Shown here: positions 15,632 to 24,361 of the stretch, piece by piece
Numbering within the stretch: position 1 is the first letter of the stretch
How the letters are laid out: each line of letters starts with the position of its first letter
DNA from: Rhodospirillaceae bacterium
Lineage (GTDB): Bacteria; Pseudomonadota; Alphaproteobacteria; Reyranellales; Reyranellaceae
Assembly: GCA_009772935.1 (NCBI GenBank)
Contig: WOUR01000051.1
Span: 1-34,773, forward strand
Direction of reading: 5' to 3'
Length of the DNA: 34,773 nt
Translations under genes and position numbers: made by a program
Notes under the pieces: model-generated
Seen by the model: only the letters and a program-made list of their open reading frames with translations
What the model was told of the DNA's origin: nothing
Databases searched by the model: none

Positions 15632-15874
15632 ATGGACATTCGCAAGGTGTTCGGCGCCAACGTCCGTGTCTATCGACTGGCAGCGGGCCTCAGCCAAGAG
15701 GCCGTCGCCGTTCGCATGGGTGTGGACCGGGCCTACGTCAGTGCGATCGAGCGAGGACGGCAGAACGCCACGCTGCTGACGATCTGGGAAGTTGCCCAGG
15801 CCTTGGGCGTGCGTCCGGCGGACCTGATTGTTGAGCCTGCACGAAATCGAAGCCTTGACCGCAAGGGATCGTAA
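15632..15874 (+). CDS. qseC: QseC-like XRE/controller-type regulator
   Basis: The 80-residue protein is a single XRE helix-turn-helix domain: FGANVRVYRLAAGLSQEAVA, MGVDRAYVSAIERGRQNAT, then LLTIWEVAQALGVRPADLI. It resembles controller proteins of restriction-modification systems, as does QseC of ICEMlSymR7A, which represses or activates itself and qseM according to its level. The ATG at 15632 is preferred to a TTG at 15614 because the domain begins there. No Shine-Dalgarno is visible ahead of it, so the transcript may be leaderless, as known for several controller genes. It is the only plus-strand gene in the ICE backbone here. Confidence 0.8.
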   Translation: MDIRKVFGANVRVYRLAAGLSQEAVAVRMGVDRAYVSAIERGRQNATLLTIWEVAQALGVRPADLIVEPARNRSLDRKGS

Positions 15875-16082
15875 CCGTCAGGCGAAGACGCCCTTCCCTC
15901 GCTTCAACCGAAGGGCGGCTTCGTGCGGCCGCCACCCCTCCTGACCGGCCGCATAGAGCCCGGTCCGGCGAAGCCGGATGTGCCAATCCCTTCAGTCCTT
16001 GAAATCCGAGCGAATGTAAAATCGATAGCTGGCAAGGGCCAAGCCCATCGCTGGATTCCATAAAACACGGCCGCCCGAGCAA

Positions 16083-16114
16083 AGAAAAGCCCCGCCCGGC
16101 GGACCGGGCGGGGC
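16083..16114 (-). terminator. Rho-independent terminator after the DUF736 gene
   Basis: GCCCCGCCCGG (16089-16099) and CCGGGCGGGGC (16104-16114) form a perfect 11-bp stem with a 4-base loop. Read on the minus strand the stem is followed by TTTTCTTT. It begins about 15 bases after the DUF736 stop codon and so terminates that gene. On the plus strand no T-tract follows, so it does not serve qseC well. Confidence 0.88.
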
Positions 16115-16129
16115 CTCAGGGGCGCTAGC

Positions 16130-16453
16130 TTACTCGCCGTTCTTCTTGCGGCTGCGCGACCAGATCAGGGAAGAGCCCTCGCCGTCCTCATCGTCAAACA
16201 GGTTGGCGAAGATCGGCGCGTTGAAGCTCGGATCGTCGAGCTTGAGCGAGAGGTAATCGCGGCCCTCGTTGGAGCGCTTCGACCAGGCAGCCCCGATCTC
16301 GGCGCGGCCGACGAAGACCCGGTGGCTGGGAGCGTTGTCGTTGCTCCGGTTGGCCTCGGGGACGATGCGCACACCCTTGGTCTGGACGCTGAGCGTGACG
16401 ATCTCGCCCTGATATTCGTTGCCGGACTTCTTGAAGGAACCGATGTTGGCCAT
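16130..16453 (-). CDS. DUF736 family protein
   Basis: The 107-residue product (MANIGSFKKSGNEYQGEIVTL) is a DUF736 protein, a small conserved gene of alphaproteobacterial ICEs and plasmids with no established function. It has a beta-rich N-terminal half, the family segment GAAWSKRSNEGRDYLSLKLDDPSFNAPIFANLF, and a basic C-terminus (SRSRKKNGE). The ATG at 16453 has AGGAG 7 bases upstream. It ends in a strong terminator and is preceded by a long structured leader that is duplicated in front of the DUF2493 gene, which suggests the two are co-regulated. Confidence 0.9.
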   Translation of the reverse strand: MANIGSFKKSGNEYQGEIVTLSVQTKGVRIVPEANRSNDNAPSHRVFVGRAEIGAAWSKRSNEGRDYLSLKLDDPSFNAPIFANLFDDEDGEGSSLIWSRSRKKNGE

Positions 16454-16643
16454 GTGACTTCTCCTTGCTGTTTCGAGCCCGCGACCATCGCAGCCTCGAT
16501 GGCGATCGTTTGCCGGAGGCGATCGACGCCGCACCCGCTCGCGGGCCGGAGCGCAGCGGAGGATGGCGGCGGAGGGCCTTTCTTGCCTCGCGAGGAATGG
16601 GCGAAGCCCAGGGGAAGAAAGGCGCTCCGACGCCGTTGCGGCT
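16454..16643 (-). repeat. Structured leader, copy 1 (upstream of DUF736 gene)
   Basis: This leader is homologous to the one at 18495-18690. Its core pairs CGCAGC (16552-16557) with GTTGCG (16635-16640), GGCGGCGGAG (16565-16574) with CTCCGACGCC (16625-16634, one mismatch), and GCCTTTCTT (16576-16584) with AAGAAAGGC (16615-16623). Inside are CCTCGCGAGG (16586-16595) and a small hairpin TGGGC-GAA-GCCCA (16598-16610). The core ends 99 bases upstream of the DUF736 ATG. Compared with copy 2, bases in the stems change in compensating pairs, which supports an RNA structure. Confidence 0.65.
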
Positions 16644-16989
16644 CAGGCGATCGAGGCACCGCCGTCCTACGGCTAGATCAAGCCAAGGAGAGGCCGTGGG
16701 TCGCACGCCGAACAGCATCCTCACGGGAAGTCGTGGCGAACCTGAAGGGTCCTGCACAAGAGGTCCGGCATACCGGGCGAAGAAAAGGCGGCCATGGCGT
16801 AGAAAAAGGACGGCGTCCGCCCCCGCCAGCCGCACGCAGACGATGAACTCACCACAGCATCTGTCGGCTGCACCGAATACACGGGGCTCATCGAAGCGCT
16901 CTCGAGGGTCGCGTTAGCGCCAGCACGTTCCAACGAGCGTTCACTCCCCGCCTTCGCCGGCCTGTTCGACGGTGAGGACGGCGACGGCG
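16644..16989. other. Non-coding stretch between the leader and the membrane-protein gene
   Basis: No gene is convincing here. Short frames on both strands give Arg/Ser-rich products without recognisable domains. A promoter for the DUF736 leader would be expected in this stretch on the minus strand, but I cannot point to clear -35 and -10 boxes. Confidence 0.5.
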
Positions 16990-17460
16990 TCAGCGTCTCT
17001 GGTCGTGCGGCCTCCAGCCAATCGGCGAGTGAACTCCCCCGATGCCCTGTCCGTCCGACGCCGGGACAAAAAGCGTCATGCGTGAGAAGGCCGTGACGCC
17101 GGAGAGAATGGCGCCGACAACGGCGAATGCCGTCTGCCACCCGCCGGTGGACATGCCGATGCCGGCCAGCGCAAACGACACCTGATAGCCGGCGACGGTC
17201 GCCGGCACGGCGTAGAGCAGACCGATGATGACGCGGATCAGCGGCGTACGGGTGCTGACGAAGCCAATCTGCCCGAGCGCAAGGGTCGCACCGCCGGCAA
17301 GAAACCCGACGATGAGCGCTCCCACGACTCCTCCTCCGCTGTCAAAGGCAGCGAGGCCCGCCGTCAGTCCGGCAAGGAAGGGAAGCGCATAGATGGCGAG
17401 CGTGAACAGGAGCCAGCAGAGGAAGCCGAGGCCGAAAACGCCGAGAACGATGGCAAGCAT
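16990..17460 (-). CDS. Small ICE-associated inner-membrane protein of unknown function
   Basis: The 156-residue product starts MLAIVLGVFGLGFLCWLLFT and has about four hydrophobic segments: residues about 2-26, 42-58, 72-92 and 106-127. A more polar tail (ASDGQGIGGVHSPIGWRPHDQRR) follows. Proteins of this shape are common between DUF736 and DUF2493 genes in ICEs of this family, but I know of no assigned function. A GTG at 17508 would add 16 residues; the ATG at 17460 is preferred because the first membrane segment begins there. The Shine-Dalgarno is weak. Confidence 0.72.
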   Translation of the reverse strand: MLAIVLGVFGLGFLCWLLFTLAIYALPFLAGLTAGLAAFDSGGGVVGALIVGFLAGGATLALGQIGFVSTRTPLIRVIIGLLYAVPATVAGYQVSFALAGIGMSTGGWQTAFAVVGAILSGVTAFSRMTLFVPASDGQGIGGVHSPIGWRPHDQRR

Positions 17461-17558
17461 GGTGGATCTCAGTGACAAGAGTCGAACGGCTGCGCTTTCC
17501 ACCACCACCTTGCGCGATCTCGTAACTGTCGACTGTGAAGTTGGCCAAAAGGCGGCGC

Positions 17559-18494
17559 TTATGCGCCGCCCGAACCGAAGCGCCAGACCGGGATGCCGAG
17601 CTTGCGGGCCTTGTCGGCGAGGTTCTCCTGGATGCCCGAACCCGGGAAGACGATGACGCCGATCGGGAGGACTTCGAGGATCTGGTCGTTGCGCTTGAAC
17701 GGCGCGGCCTTGGCGTGACGGGTCCAGTCCGGCTTGAACGGGATGTGCGTCACCTTGCGCGTGTCGGCCCAGCGGGCAGCGATACGCTCGGCGCCGGTCG
17801 ACGAGCCGCCGTGCAGCAGCACCATGTCGGGATGCTTGGCGCGTACCTTGTCGAGCGTCGCCCAGATGAGCTGGTGGTCGTTGAAGTCGGCACCGCCGGT
17901 GAAAGCGATCTTGGGACCGGCCGGCACCAGCAGCTCGGTGTCGACCCGGCGGCGGGCGGCCAGGAAGTCCCGGCTGTCGATCATCGCCGCGGTGAGCGCT
18001 CGGTGGTTGACCATCGAGCCGGTGCGTGGCCGCCAGGTCGAGCCGGTGTGGACCTCGAAGCGTTCTGCGGCCTGATCGCGGAAGAGCTCTATTGCATTCC
18101 GGCGCTCGATCAAGGTCAGGCCCTCGGCGACGAGACGCTCCAGCTCGACCGAGCGGATTTCCGAGCCGTTCTGCTCCTTCTGGCTGCGACGCTGCGCCTG
18201 CTCGTTACCGTCGAGTTCGCGCTCGATCCGATCGACAGCGCGATGGAACAGGTTGACGGTCGACCACAGCAGCCCCTCGAGGTCAGGCTCGAGGCGGGTA
18301 TCGGTGAGCGTGGCGACCAGCGCATCGAAGATATCGACGACGGCGCCAGCGACGACGTTGGCTTCCGGCAATGGCCTGGGGTCTGGCTCGTCCTGGAACG
18401 GACGATGACCGTAGAGCTGCAGCTCGGTGAGGACGTGATCGGTCGGGGATGAGGCGTGCAGAGGCTCGAAGTCGGGATCGCGGTCGGTCGCCAT
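17559..18494 (-). CDS. DUF2493 (SLOG-like) protein
   Basis: The 311-residue protein has a helical N-terminal region (about 1-180, including LEGLLWSTVNLFHRAVDRIERELDG) and a C-terminal DUF2493 domain (about 192-306) with a Rossmann-like SLOG fold: KIAFTGGADFND, VLLHGGSSTGAERIAARWA, then HAKAAPFKRNDQIL and VIVFPGSGIQENLADKARKLG. SLOG domains are thought to bind nucleotide-derived ligands, but what this ICE protein does is unknown. The ATG at 18494 is preceded by AAAGGA. It has the same structured leader as the DUF736 gene. Confidence 0.87.
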   Translation of the reverse strand: MATDRDPDFEPLHASSPTDHVLTELQLYGHRPFQDEPDPRPLPEANVVAGAVVDIFDALVATLTDTRLEPDLEGLLWSTVNLFHRAVDRIERELDGNEQAQRRSQKEQNGSEIRSVELERLVAEGLTLIERRNAIELFRDQAAERFEVHTGSTWRPRTGSMVNHRALTAAMIDSRDFLAARRRVDTELLVPAGPKIAFTGGADFNDHQLIWATLDKVRAKHPDMVLLHGGSSTGAERIAARWADTRKVTHIPFKPDWTRHAKAAPFKRNDQILEVLPIGVIVFPGSGIQENLADKARKLGIPVWRFGSGGA

Positions 18495-18690
18495 GATGCT
18501 GTCCTTTGTCGGATCGGCCGCGCCCATCGCGGCCTTCGTGGGCGTCGACAGACGGCAGGCAGACCGGTCCCGCACCGGGCTTGCGGCCGCAGCGCAGCGG
18601 AGGACGGCGGGCCGAGGCTTTCTTGCCTCGCGAGGAATGCCGGCTTTAGCCGGCAGGGGAAGAAAGCCGCAGGACCGCCGTTGCGGGACC
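18495..18690 (-). repeat. Structured leader, copy 2 (upstream of DUF2493 gene)
   Basis: This leader is homologous to 16454-16643. Its core pairs CGCAGC (18593-18598) with the GTTGCG around 18680-18685, ACGGCGG (18604-18610) with CCGCCGT (18675-18681), and GGCTTTCTT (18616-18624) with AAGAAAGCC (18660-18668). Inside are the invariant CCTCGCGAGG (18626-18635) and a hairpin TGCCGGC-TTTA-GCCGGCA (18638-18655). The core ends 99 bases before the DUF2493 ATG, exactly as in copy 1. The remaining bases to 18796 hold no gene. Confidence 0.65.
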
Positions 18691-18796
18691 GGGTGGCCTG
18701 CCGTCCGATCGCCCCTCTAGAAGGCCGGGGCGCGCTCCCGTCCGGTCCGAAGGGCAGCAAAGCGATCGAACACGAAGCGATTCACCGTGCCTGTGC

Positions 18797-19837
18797 TCAT
18801 CCCGCCCCGGCTAAGGCCAGGAAGCGCTCCACGTCCTGCGGGACGAGTTGCTGGCATAGCGATACCCGGAGCCATTCATTTCCCAGGCGGCGGAGATCCT
18901 CGTTGAAGTCGTCGAAGCAGGGCGACAGCACGCACGGCTCGATCCCGGCGGCCTTGGCGCGGGTGCACAGGCTGGCCATCGCAACATCACCGGCCCGGTC
19001 GGCATCGCGAGCGACATAGAGACGGCGCAGTGTCGGTGGAAGCAGCAGTGCGGAGAGGTGGTTGGCTGAGAGCGCGGCCACCATCGGCAGAGTCGGCATG
19101 ATGACCCGCAGCGACAGAATGGTTTCGATGCCTTCCCCAGCGGCCATGACGTCGCCGGCTACGCCGAAGCGAACACCGTGTCCGAGAAGATGGCCCATGG
19201 CCCGTCGTGGTGAAGCGATCGGCGCCTTGTCGTGACCTGACGGATCGAGCCAGGTGCGGTGTGCTCCGGTGATCTTGCCGCCAAGATCGGTGACGGCGGC
19301 GATCAGTGCCGGCCAAGTCTCGGCCGGACTGTGCTCGTCGGGGCGATAGTAGCAGCGCGGATGGAAACGCAGCGGGTCACCGCTAGACACAGTCACGATA
19401 CCTCGGCTGCGCAGATAGGTTTGCGCCAAGGTGCCCACGATCGGTCGGGACATGGCATAGAGACGCCTCGCGGATTCAGGCGAGCCGCCTGACGCAGGAA
19501 GACGATCCCGCCGTGGAGCGAGCTGGTCTGGCGGCAAGGCAAGGAACGCCTGTGCCTCGTCCAAGGTGTCGCGCAGGCGATCGAGACCGCGATTGAGGGC
19601 GATGAGGTCTAAAAGATCGCCATGCTCACCGGTGGCGGCGTCGGTCCACTTGCCGGCGGCGCCCTTGCCATGGTCCGGCCCGCTCAAGCGAACGAACAGG
19701 CTGCGGCCCCGCGCATTGGCGACATCACCGACCAGCCAGTAGCGGCCCTCGCGATGGCCGTTCGAGAGATAGTGACGGCACACCGCCTCGACGTTGCGCG
19801 CGAGGAGGCGGGCCAGGTCGGCGGCGGGCGACGACAC
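18797..19837 (-). CDS. Toprim-domain, primase-like protein
   Basis: The 346-residue product looks like the Toprim/DUF7146-type proteins of ICEs and plasmids. The N-terminal half has a possible DNA-binding module (REGRYWLVGDVANARGRSLFVRL and GKGAAGKWTDAATGEHGDLLDLI). The C-terminal half is a Toprim domain with the conserved Glu in AAGEGIETILS (about 233-243) and the DxD in YVARDADRAGD (about 274-284). Such proteins may prime or process transferred single strands; that role is inference. The start is GTG at 19837, 10 bp after the stop of the upstream helicase gene, so they form one unit. Confidence 0.85.
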   Translation of the reverse strand: MSSPAADLARLLARNVEAVCRHYLSNGHREGRYWLVGDVANARGRSLFVRLSGPDHGKGAAGKWTDAATGEHGDLLDLIALNRGLDRLRDTLDEAQAFLALPPDQLAPRRDRLPASGGSPESARRLYAMSRPIVGTLAQTYLRSRGIVTVSSGDPLRFHPRCYYRPDEHSPAETWPALIAAVTDLGGKITGAHRTWLDPSGHDKAPIASPRRAMGHLLGHGVRFGVAGDVMAAGEGIETILSLRVIMPTLPMVAALSANHLSALLLPPTLRRLYVARDADRAGDVAMASLCTRAKAAGIEPCVLSPCFDDFNEDLRRLGNEWLRVSLCQQLVPQDVERFLALAGAG

Positions 19838-19847
19838 GATGGTGCTC

Positions 19848-22800
19848 TCACGCTGCCACCCGATCGGCGATGCGCACGATCGGGTGGCGTTCCATCAACC
19901 CGGTGAGAATCTCGGGTCCGCTAGCGCCAGTCGGCACGAACAGGCGTAGCTTCCAGGCGATGATCTCGGAGATCAGGCCCATCGCCTTCAGCCGATCGAC
20001 CATGCCGTCGGTGAAGCCGACGAGTTCCACGCGATGCAGACTCATCACTCTGGCGCGCCGGAGGCTAAGCCCATCCTGCAGCTCAAGGATGGTGCGACCG
20101 TCGAGCACCCCGGTCCAAGCCTCCGACGGCGCGATGTTCACGCTATCGGTGCTGACGGCCTGTGCCATCCAGGCGGGCGAGACCAAGCGGCCGATGACGC
20201 GCTCGCCGGCATCGGTCTGCAGGCGATAGACCCGCATGGACTCGTCCGGCAGGCGCTTCCAGATCGGAAGCAGCAGCCCGGTAACGATGTGAAGGTCGCT
20301 CTCCGTGAACGCGGGAACCTCGGCAAGCTCCCGCTCCCAGGCCTCGGTGAAGGCGACGCGATCGGCCGGTTCCCAGTGCGTCTGGTCCAGCGCCGCCAAG
20401 GACATCGCCGTGCGCTCCATCGGGCGCAGCAGACGGACACGGCGCTCGACCTCGCCGTCGTCCAGCATGACGCTGGGAGCCGGGACCTGAACTGCCGCAC
20501 GCCCCGACTGGTCGTTGACCAGCAGGACCGCCCGCGGATCGTCGGCTCGCTCCAGCGCCTCGACCAAGGTGAACGGCCGATTGCGTTCGCGGCGGCGGAT
20601 GGTGAACACCTGCGTCTCCGCGCCGGTCTGCGGATGGAGGTAGAGCGCGCGGCGATCGGTCACGATCAGGCTCTCGGCAGTCAGCGTTTCGACGCCGACA
20701 TCATAGGTCCCGGAAGCCTGCGCCCCTTCGATCTTCGCTCGCAGCAGATCCTCGAACACGCCGAATAGTGTGTTCTGCAAGCCGATGGTCAGCGCCAGCA
20801 GTCGGTTGAGGAAGGTCGTGATCGGCGGCAGCTCCTCGCGCAGGCTGCCATCCTGATCGGTCAGGTGCAGTCCTGTCGCCGCCTGGAAAACCTCCAGCGA
20901 GCAGCCCTCGACCTTGCCGGCGAACAGCAGGAGATAGAGCTGGCGCAAGGCAGCCCGGCCATGGGGGGATTCGAGATTGTCGTCGGCGCGGAACAGGCCC
21001 TGCCCGCCCGTTTGACGCTGGCCCTTGGTGATGGCGCCCAAGGTGTCGAGCCGGCGGGCGATGGTCGACAGGAAGCGCTTCTCGGCCTTCACGTCGGTGG
21101 CGATCGGCCGGAACAGCGGTGGCTGGGCCTGGTTGGTGCGGTTGCTACGTCCCAATCCCTGGATGGCGGCGTCGGCCTTCCAGCCGGCCTCCAGCAGGTA
21201 GTGAACGCGGAGCCGCCGGTTCCGGGCTGAAAGGTCGGCGTGGTAGGAGCGGCCGGTGCCACCGGCATCGCTGAACACCAGGATGCGCTTGTCGTCATCC
21301 ATGAACGCCTGCGCTTCGGCGAGGTTGGCAGACCCTGGACGGTTCTCGACGCAGAGCCGGTCGCCCTTGGCGACAATGCGTCGCGACCGGCCCGTAACCT
21401 CGGCGACCAGGTCAGTGCCGAAGCGCTGGACGATCTGGTCGAGGGCCCCCTGGACCGGAGCGAGCGACGCCAGCCGCTCGATCAGGCGGTCACGGCGCTC
21501 GAGAGCGTCCCGGCACTGCACGGGATGGCCGTCGCGATAGACCGGACGCGAGGAGAGATTGCCCTCGCCATCCGTGAAGGGCTCGAAGAGCTGGGTCGGG
21601 AAGCTGTGCGCCAGATAGTCGAGCACGTACTCGCGCGGCGTGATGTCGACCTGGACGTCGCCCCACTCCTCGGTCGGGATGTCGGCCAGCCGGCGTTCCA
21701 GCAGAGCCTCGCCAGTAGAGACGATTTGTATGATGGCGGCATGACCCGCTGCCAGATCTCGTTCGATCGACCGGATCAGTGTCGGCGTCTTCATCGAGGT
21801 GATCAGGTGGGAAAAGAAGCGCTGCTTGGCGGATTCGAACGCCGAGCGGGCCGCCGATTTTGCCTGGGCATTGAGCGTCCCGCGCTCGCCGGTGACGTTG
21901 GCGGCCTGCAGGGCGGCGTCGAGATTGTTGTGGATGATCTGGAAAGCGCCGGCATAGGCGTCGTAGATGCGGACCTGCTCCGGCGTTAGTGCGTGCTCGA
22001 CCAGCTCGTACGCGACGCCCTCGTAGGACAGCGACCGGGCCGCATAGAGGCCAAGTGACTTCAGATCGCGGGCCAGCACCTCCATGGCGGCGACGCCGCC
22101 GGCCTCGATCGCCTGGACGAACTCCGCACGCGTGGCGAAGGGGAAGTCCTCGCCACCCCAGAGGCCGAGCCGCTGAGCATAAGCGAGATTGTGCACCGTG
22201 GTCGCGCCCGTGGCAGAGACATAAACGACACGGGCGTCGGGCAGAGCATGCTGCAGGCGCAGGCCGGCACGGCCCTGCTGAGAGGGCGCCTGATCGCCGC
22301 GCTCGCCTTTGCCGCCGGCGGCATTTGCCATGGCATGGCTTTCGTCGAACACGATCACTCCGTCGAAGTCCGAACCCAGCCAATCGACGATCTGCCGGAC
22401 CCGCGAAACCCTTTCCTCCCGCGCGTCGGTGCGTAGCGTGGCGTAGGTGGTAAAAAGGATGCCCTGCTCCAGGCGGATGGGCGTGCCCTGGTGGAAGCGG
22501 GACAGCGGCGTGATCAGCAGGCGCTCCATGCCGAGCGCCGACCAGTCGCGCTGGGCGTCCTCGATCAACTTGTCGGACTTCGACACCCACACCGCCCGTC
22601 GGCGGCCCTGCAGCCAATTGTCCAAAAGGATGCCGGCGACCTGGCGGCCCTTGCCGGCGCCGGTGCCGTCGCCCAGCATCCAGCCCCGCCGAAAGCGAAC
22701 GGCGTTCTCGGCCCCATCGGGAGCGGCCGAGACGACGTCGAAGGTCTCGTCGACCACCCATGATCCGGCGAGATGCCCGAGGTGTGCTTCGCCGGCATAG

Positions 22801-24179
22801 ATGACGCTCTCAAGCTGCGCGTCGGACAACAGACCGTCGCCGATGACATTGGCCGGCAAGCTCGGCCGATAGCTCGGCTTAGGCGGCGCGACGGACGCCA
22901 TCGCCGCCGACTGCACCAGCCGTGTCGGATGGGACCGCGCACCGGCAATCCGGATCGACTGCAGGTCGTATCCTTCGTACAGCGCCTCGGTAAGGCTGCC
23001 GCCCTCGGCCGGCTTCCAGTCGACGGTCTCGTAGGCAAGCTCCGTACCCACTCGTTGAAGCGAATCGCCGGCAACGGCGCGCGGTTGCCGGGCGAGCCTC
23101 CGGCTCGACATGACCGTGACGGGAGGGACGGATGCAGGAAGCGCGGTGCCATGAACAGGCAAGCGTGGCGGAAGATGGGATGTCACCCACTGAAGCAGCG
23201 TCGCGACATCAGGTGCCATGCACGGTGATGCCGGAAATGACCTCGGATCATCGGCAGGTACGCGGTCGATGACCGTCAGCCGAGTCTCGACCGCGGTACC
23301 GTGGCGAGCATAAACGCGACCATCGACGGCAGCGCTGAACACGACGCGGCCGCGTTCCTGAAGACGGACGAAGGCCTCGCGCCACGACGGATGGTCCGGG
23401 GAGATACTGGCGCCGGTGATCGCGACGAGGCGCCCGCCGTCGGCAAGGCGCGCAAGCGCAGACGAAACATGCCGAAGCGCGGCGTCCGCCACAGTGCCGT
23501 CGACATGCGCTGCGGCCGAGAACGGCGGATTCATCAGCACGATGCTCGGGCGCACGGCCTCGTCGAGATGGTCGTGGATGTGAGCCGCGTCGTGACGCGT
23601 CGTTACGGCAGTGGGAAACAGCCGCCTGAGCAAGGCTGCACGGGTCTCCGCCAGCTCGTTCAGGACTAGCCTGCTGCCGGCGAGCTCCGCAAAGATGGCA
23701 AGCAGGCCCGTCCCTGCCGAAGGCTCGAGCACGAGATCGGCCGGGGTGGTCGCAGCCGCGCTGGCGGCGGCGAAGGCGAGTTCGATCGGCGTCGAGAACT
23801 GCTGCAGCGTCTGGCTCTCCTCGGAGCGGCGCGTATGCGTAGGAAGAAGCGCTGCGATCTTGCCGAGCATGGATAGCTCAAGAGCCGGCGAGCCGGCCCG
23901 CGCCCGGATGACCGGCCCGTACTTGCGAAGGAACAGGATGGTTGTCGCTTCGCAGGCGTCATAGGCGATCTTCCAGTTCCAGGCGCCGGCCGCGTCGGAG
24001 CCGCCGAAGGCGCGCTCCATGGCGGCACGCAGGATGACCGCATCGATTCGGCCACCGCGTTCGAGGTGAGGGAGAAGAAGATGCGCGGCTGCGGCAATAC
24101 CGGCGGGCAGATCGGTAGAAGCGCAGGCGAGCGAGTGCAGCGGCGGCTGCGCGGCCGTCAAGAGGGAAGCATTCGACAT
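19848..24179 (-). CDS. Methylase-strawberry notch helicase fusion
   Basis: This 1443-residue protein joins two modules. The first (about 125-310) is an N6-adenine-type methyltransferase with EPSAGTG (152-158) and the catalytic NPPF (217-220). The second is a strawberry-notch-type SF2 helicase with Walker A GDGTGAGKG (503-511), a DESH box (612-615), VYVSATGATTVHNLAYAQRLGLW, and further C-terminal helicase motifs. Proteins of this type are part of the conserved maintenance block of many proteobacterial ICEs and plasmids; their role is not settled (antirestriction, DNA processing and establishment have been considered). The ATG at 24179 is weakly preceded by TGAGG. It is coupled to the Toprim gene downstream. 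Confidence 0.9.
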   Translation of the reverse strand: MSNASLLTAAQPPLHSLACASTDLPAGIAAAAHLLLPHLERGGRIDAVILRAAMERAFGGSDAAGAWNWKIAYDACEATTILFLRKYGPVIRARAGSPALELSMLGKIAALLPTHTRRSEESQTLQQFSTPIELAFAAASAAATTPADLVLEPSAGTGLLAIFAELAGSRLVLNELAETRAALLRRLFPTAVTTRHDAAHIHDHLDEAVRPSIVLMNPPFSAAAHVDGTVADAALRHVSSALARLADGGRLVAITGASISPDHPSWREAFVRLQERGRVVFSAAVDGRVYARHGTAVETRLTVIDRVPADDPRSFPASPCMAPDVATLLQWVTSHLPPRLPVHGTALPASVPPVTVMSSRRLARQPRAVAGDSLQRVGTELAYETVDWKPAEGGSLTEALYEGYDLQSIRIAGARSHPTRLVQSAAMASVAPPKPSYRPSLPANVIGDGLLSDAQLESVIYAGEAHLGHLAGSWVVDETFDVVSAAPDGAENAVRFRRGWMLGDGTGAGKGRQVAGILLDNWLQGRRRAVWVSKSDKLIEDAQRDWSALGMERLLITPLSRFHQGTPIRLEQGILFTTYATLRTDAREERVSRVRQIVDWLGSDFDGVIVFDESHAMANAAGGKGERGDQAPSQQGRAGLRLQHALPDARVVYVSATGATTVHNLAYAQRLGLWGGEDFPFATRAEFVQAIEAGGVAAMEVLARDLKSLGLYAARSLSYEGVAYELVEHALTPEQVRIYDAYAGAFQIIHNNLDAALQAANVTGERGTLNAQAKSAARSAFESAKQRFFSHLITSMKTPTLIRSIERDLAAGHAAIIQIVSTGEALLERRLADIPTEEWGDVQVDITPREYVLDYLAHSFPTQLFEPFTDGEGNLSSRPVYRDGHPVQCRDALERRDRLIERLASLAPVQGALDQIVQRFGTDLVAEVTGRSRRIVAKGDRLCVENRPGSANLAEAQAFMDDDKRILVFSDAGGTGRSYHADLSARNRRLRVHYLLEAGWKADAAIQGLGRSNRTNQAQPPLFRPIATDVKAEKRFLSTIARRLDTLGAITKGQRQTGGQGLFRADDNLESPHGRAALRQLYLLLFAGKVEGCSLEVFQAATGLHLTDQDGSLREELPPITTFLNRLLALTIGLQNTLFGVFEDLLRAKIEGAQASGTYDVGVETLTAESLIVTDRRALYLHPQTGAETQVFTIRRRERNRPFTLVEALERADDPRAVLLVNDQSGRAAVQVPAPSVMLDDGEVERRVRLLRPMERTAMSLAALDQTHWEPADRVAFTEAWERELAEVPAFTESDLHIVTGLLLPIWKRLPDESMRVYRLQTDAGERVIGRLVSPAWMAQAVSTDSVNIAPSEAWTGVLDGRTILELQDGLSLRRARVMSLHRVELVGFTDGMVDRLKAMGLISEIIAWKLRLFVPTGASGPEILTGLMERHPIVRIADRVAA

Positions 24180-24361
24180 GGAAGAAGCCTCAGGAGAGCG
24201 GGAATGATCCGAACCGCGAGGCGCTCTCTCTGGGACCCCGCCGGCTCAAACCCGTTCTGGCCATCCTCTCCCTCTCCCTTTGCGACTCGAACGTGAGTCA
24301 CCTCCCAATGGAAAAAAGTCGGCGCGGTGGCCGAGCCTATTCAACGATTGGCGGCAAGAGC

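Noticed and set aside
16083..16114. The GC-rich hairpin as a bidirectional terminator for qseC
   Set aside because: Only the minus-strand side has a T-tract, and the qseC stop is more than 200 bases away.
21490..22761. 423-codon minus-strand frame inside the helicase gene
   Set aside because: It overlaps the helicase module in another frame; the product is Arg/Gly/Pro-rich and unlike any family.
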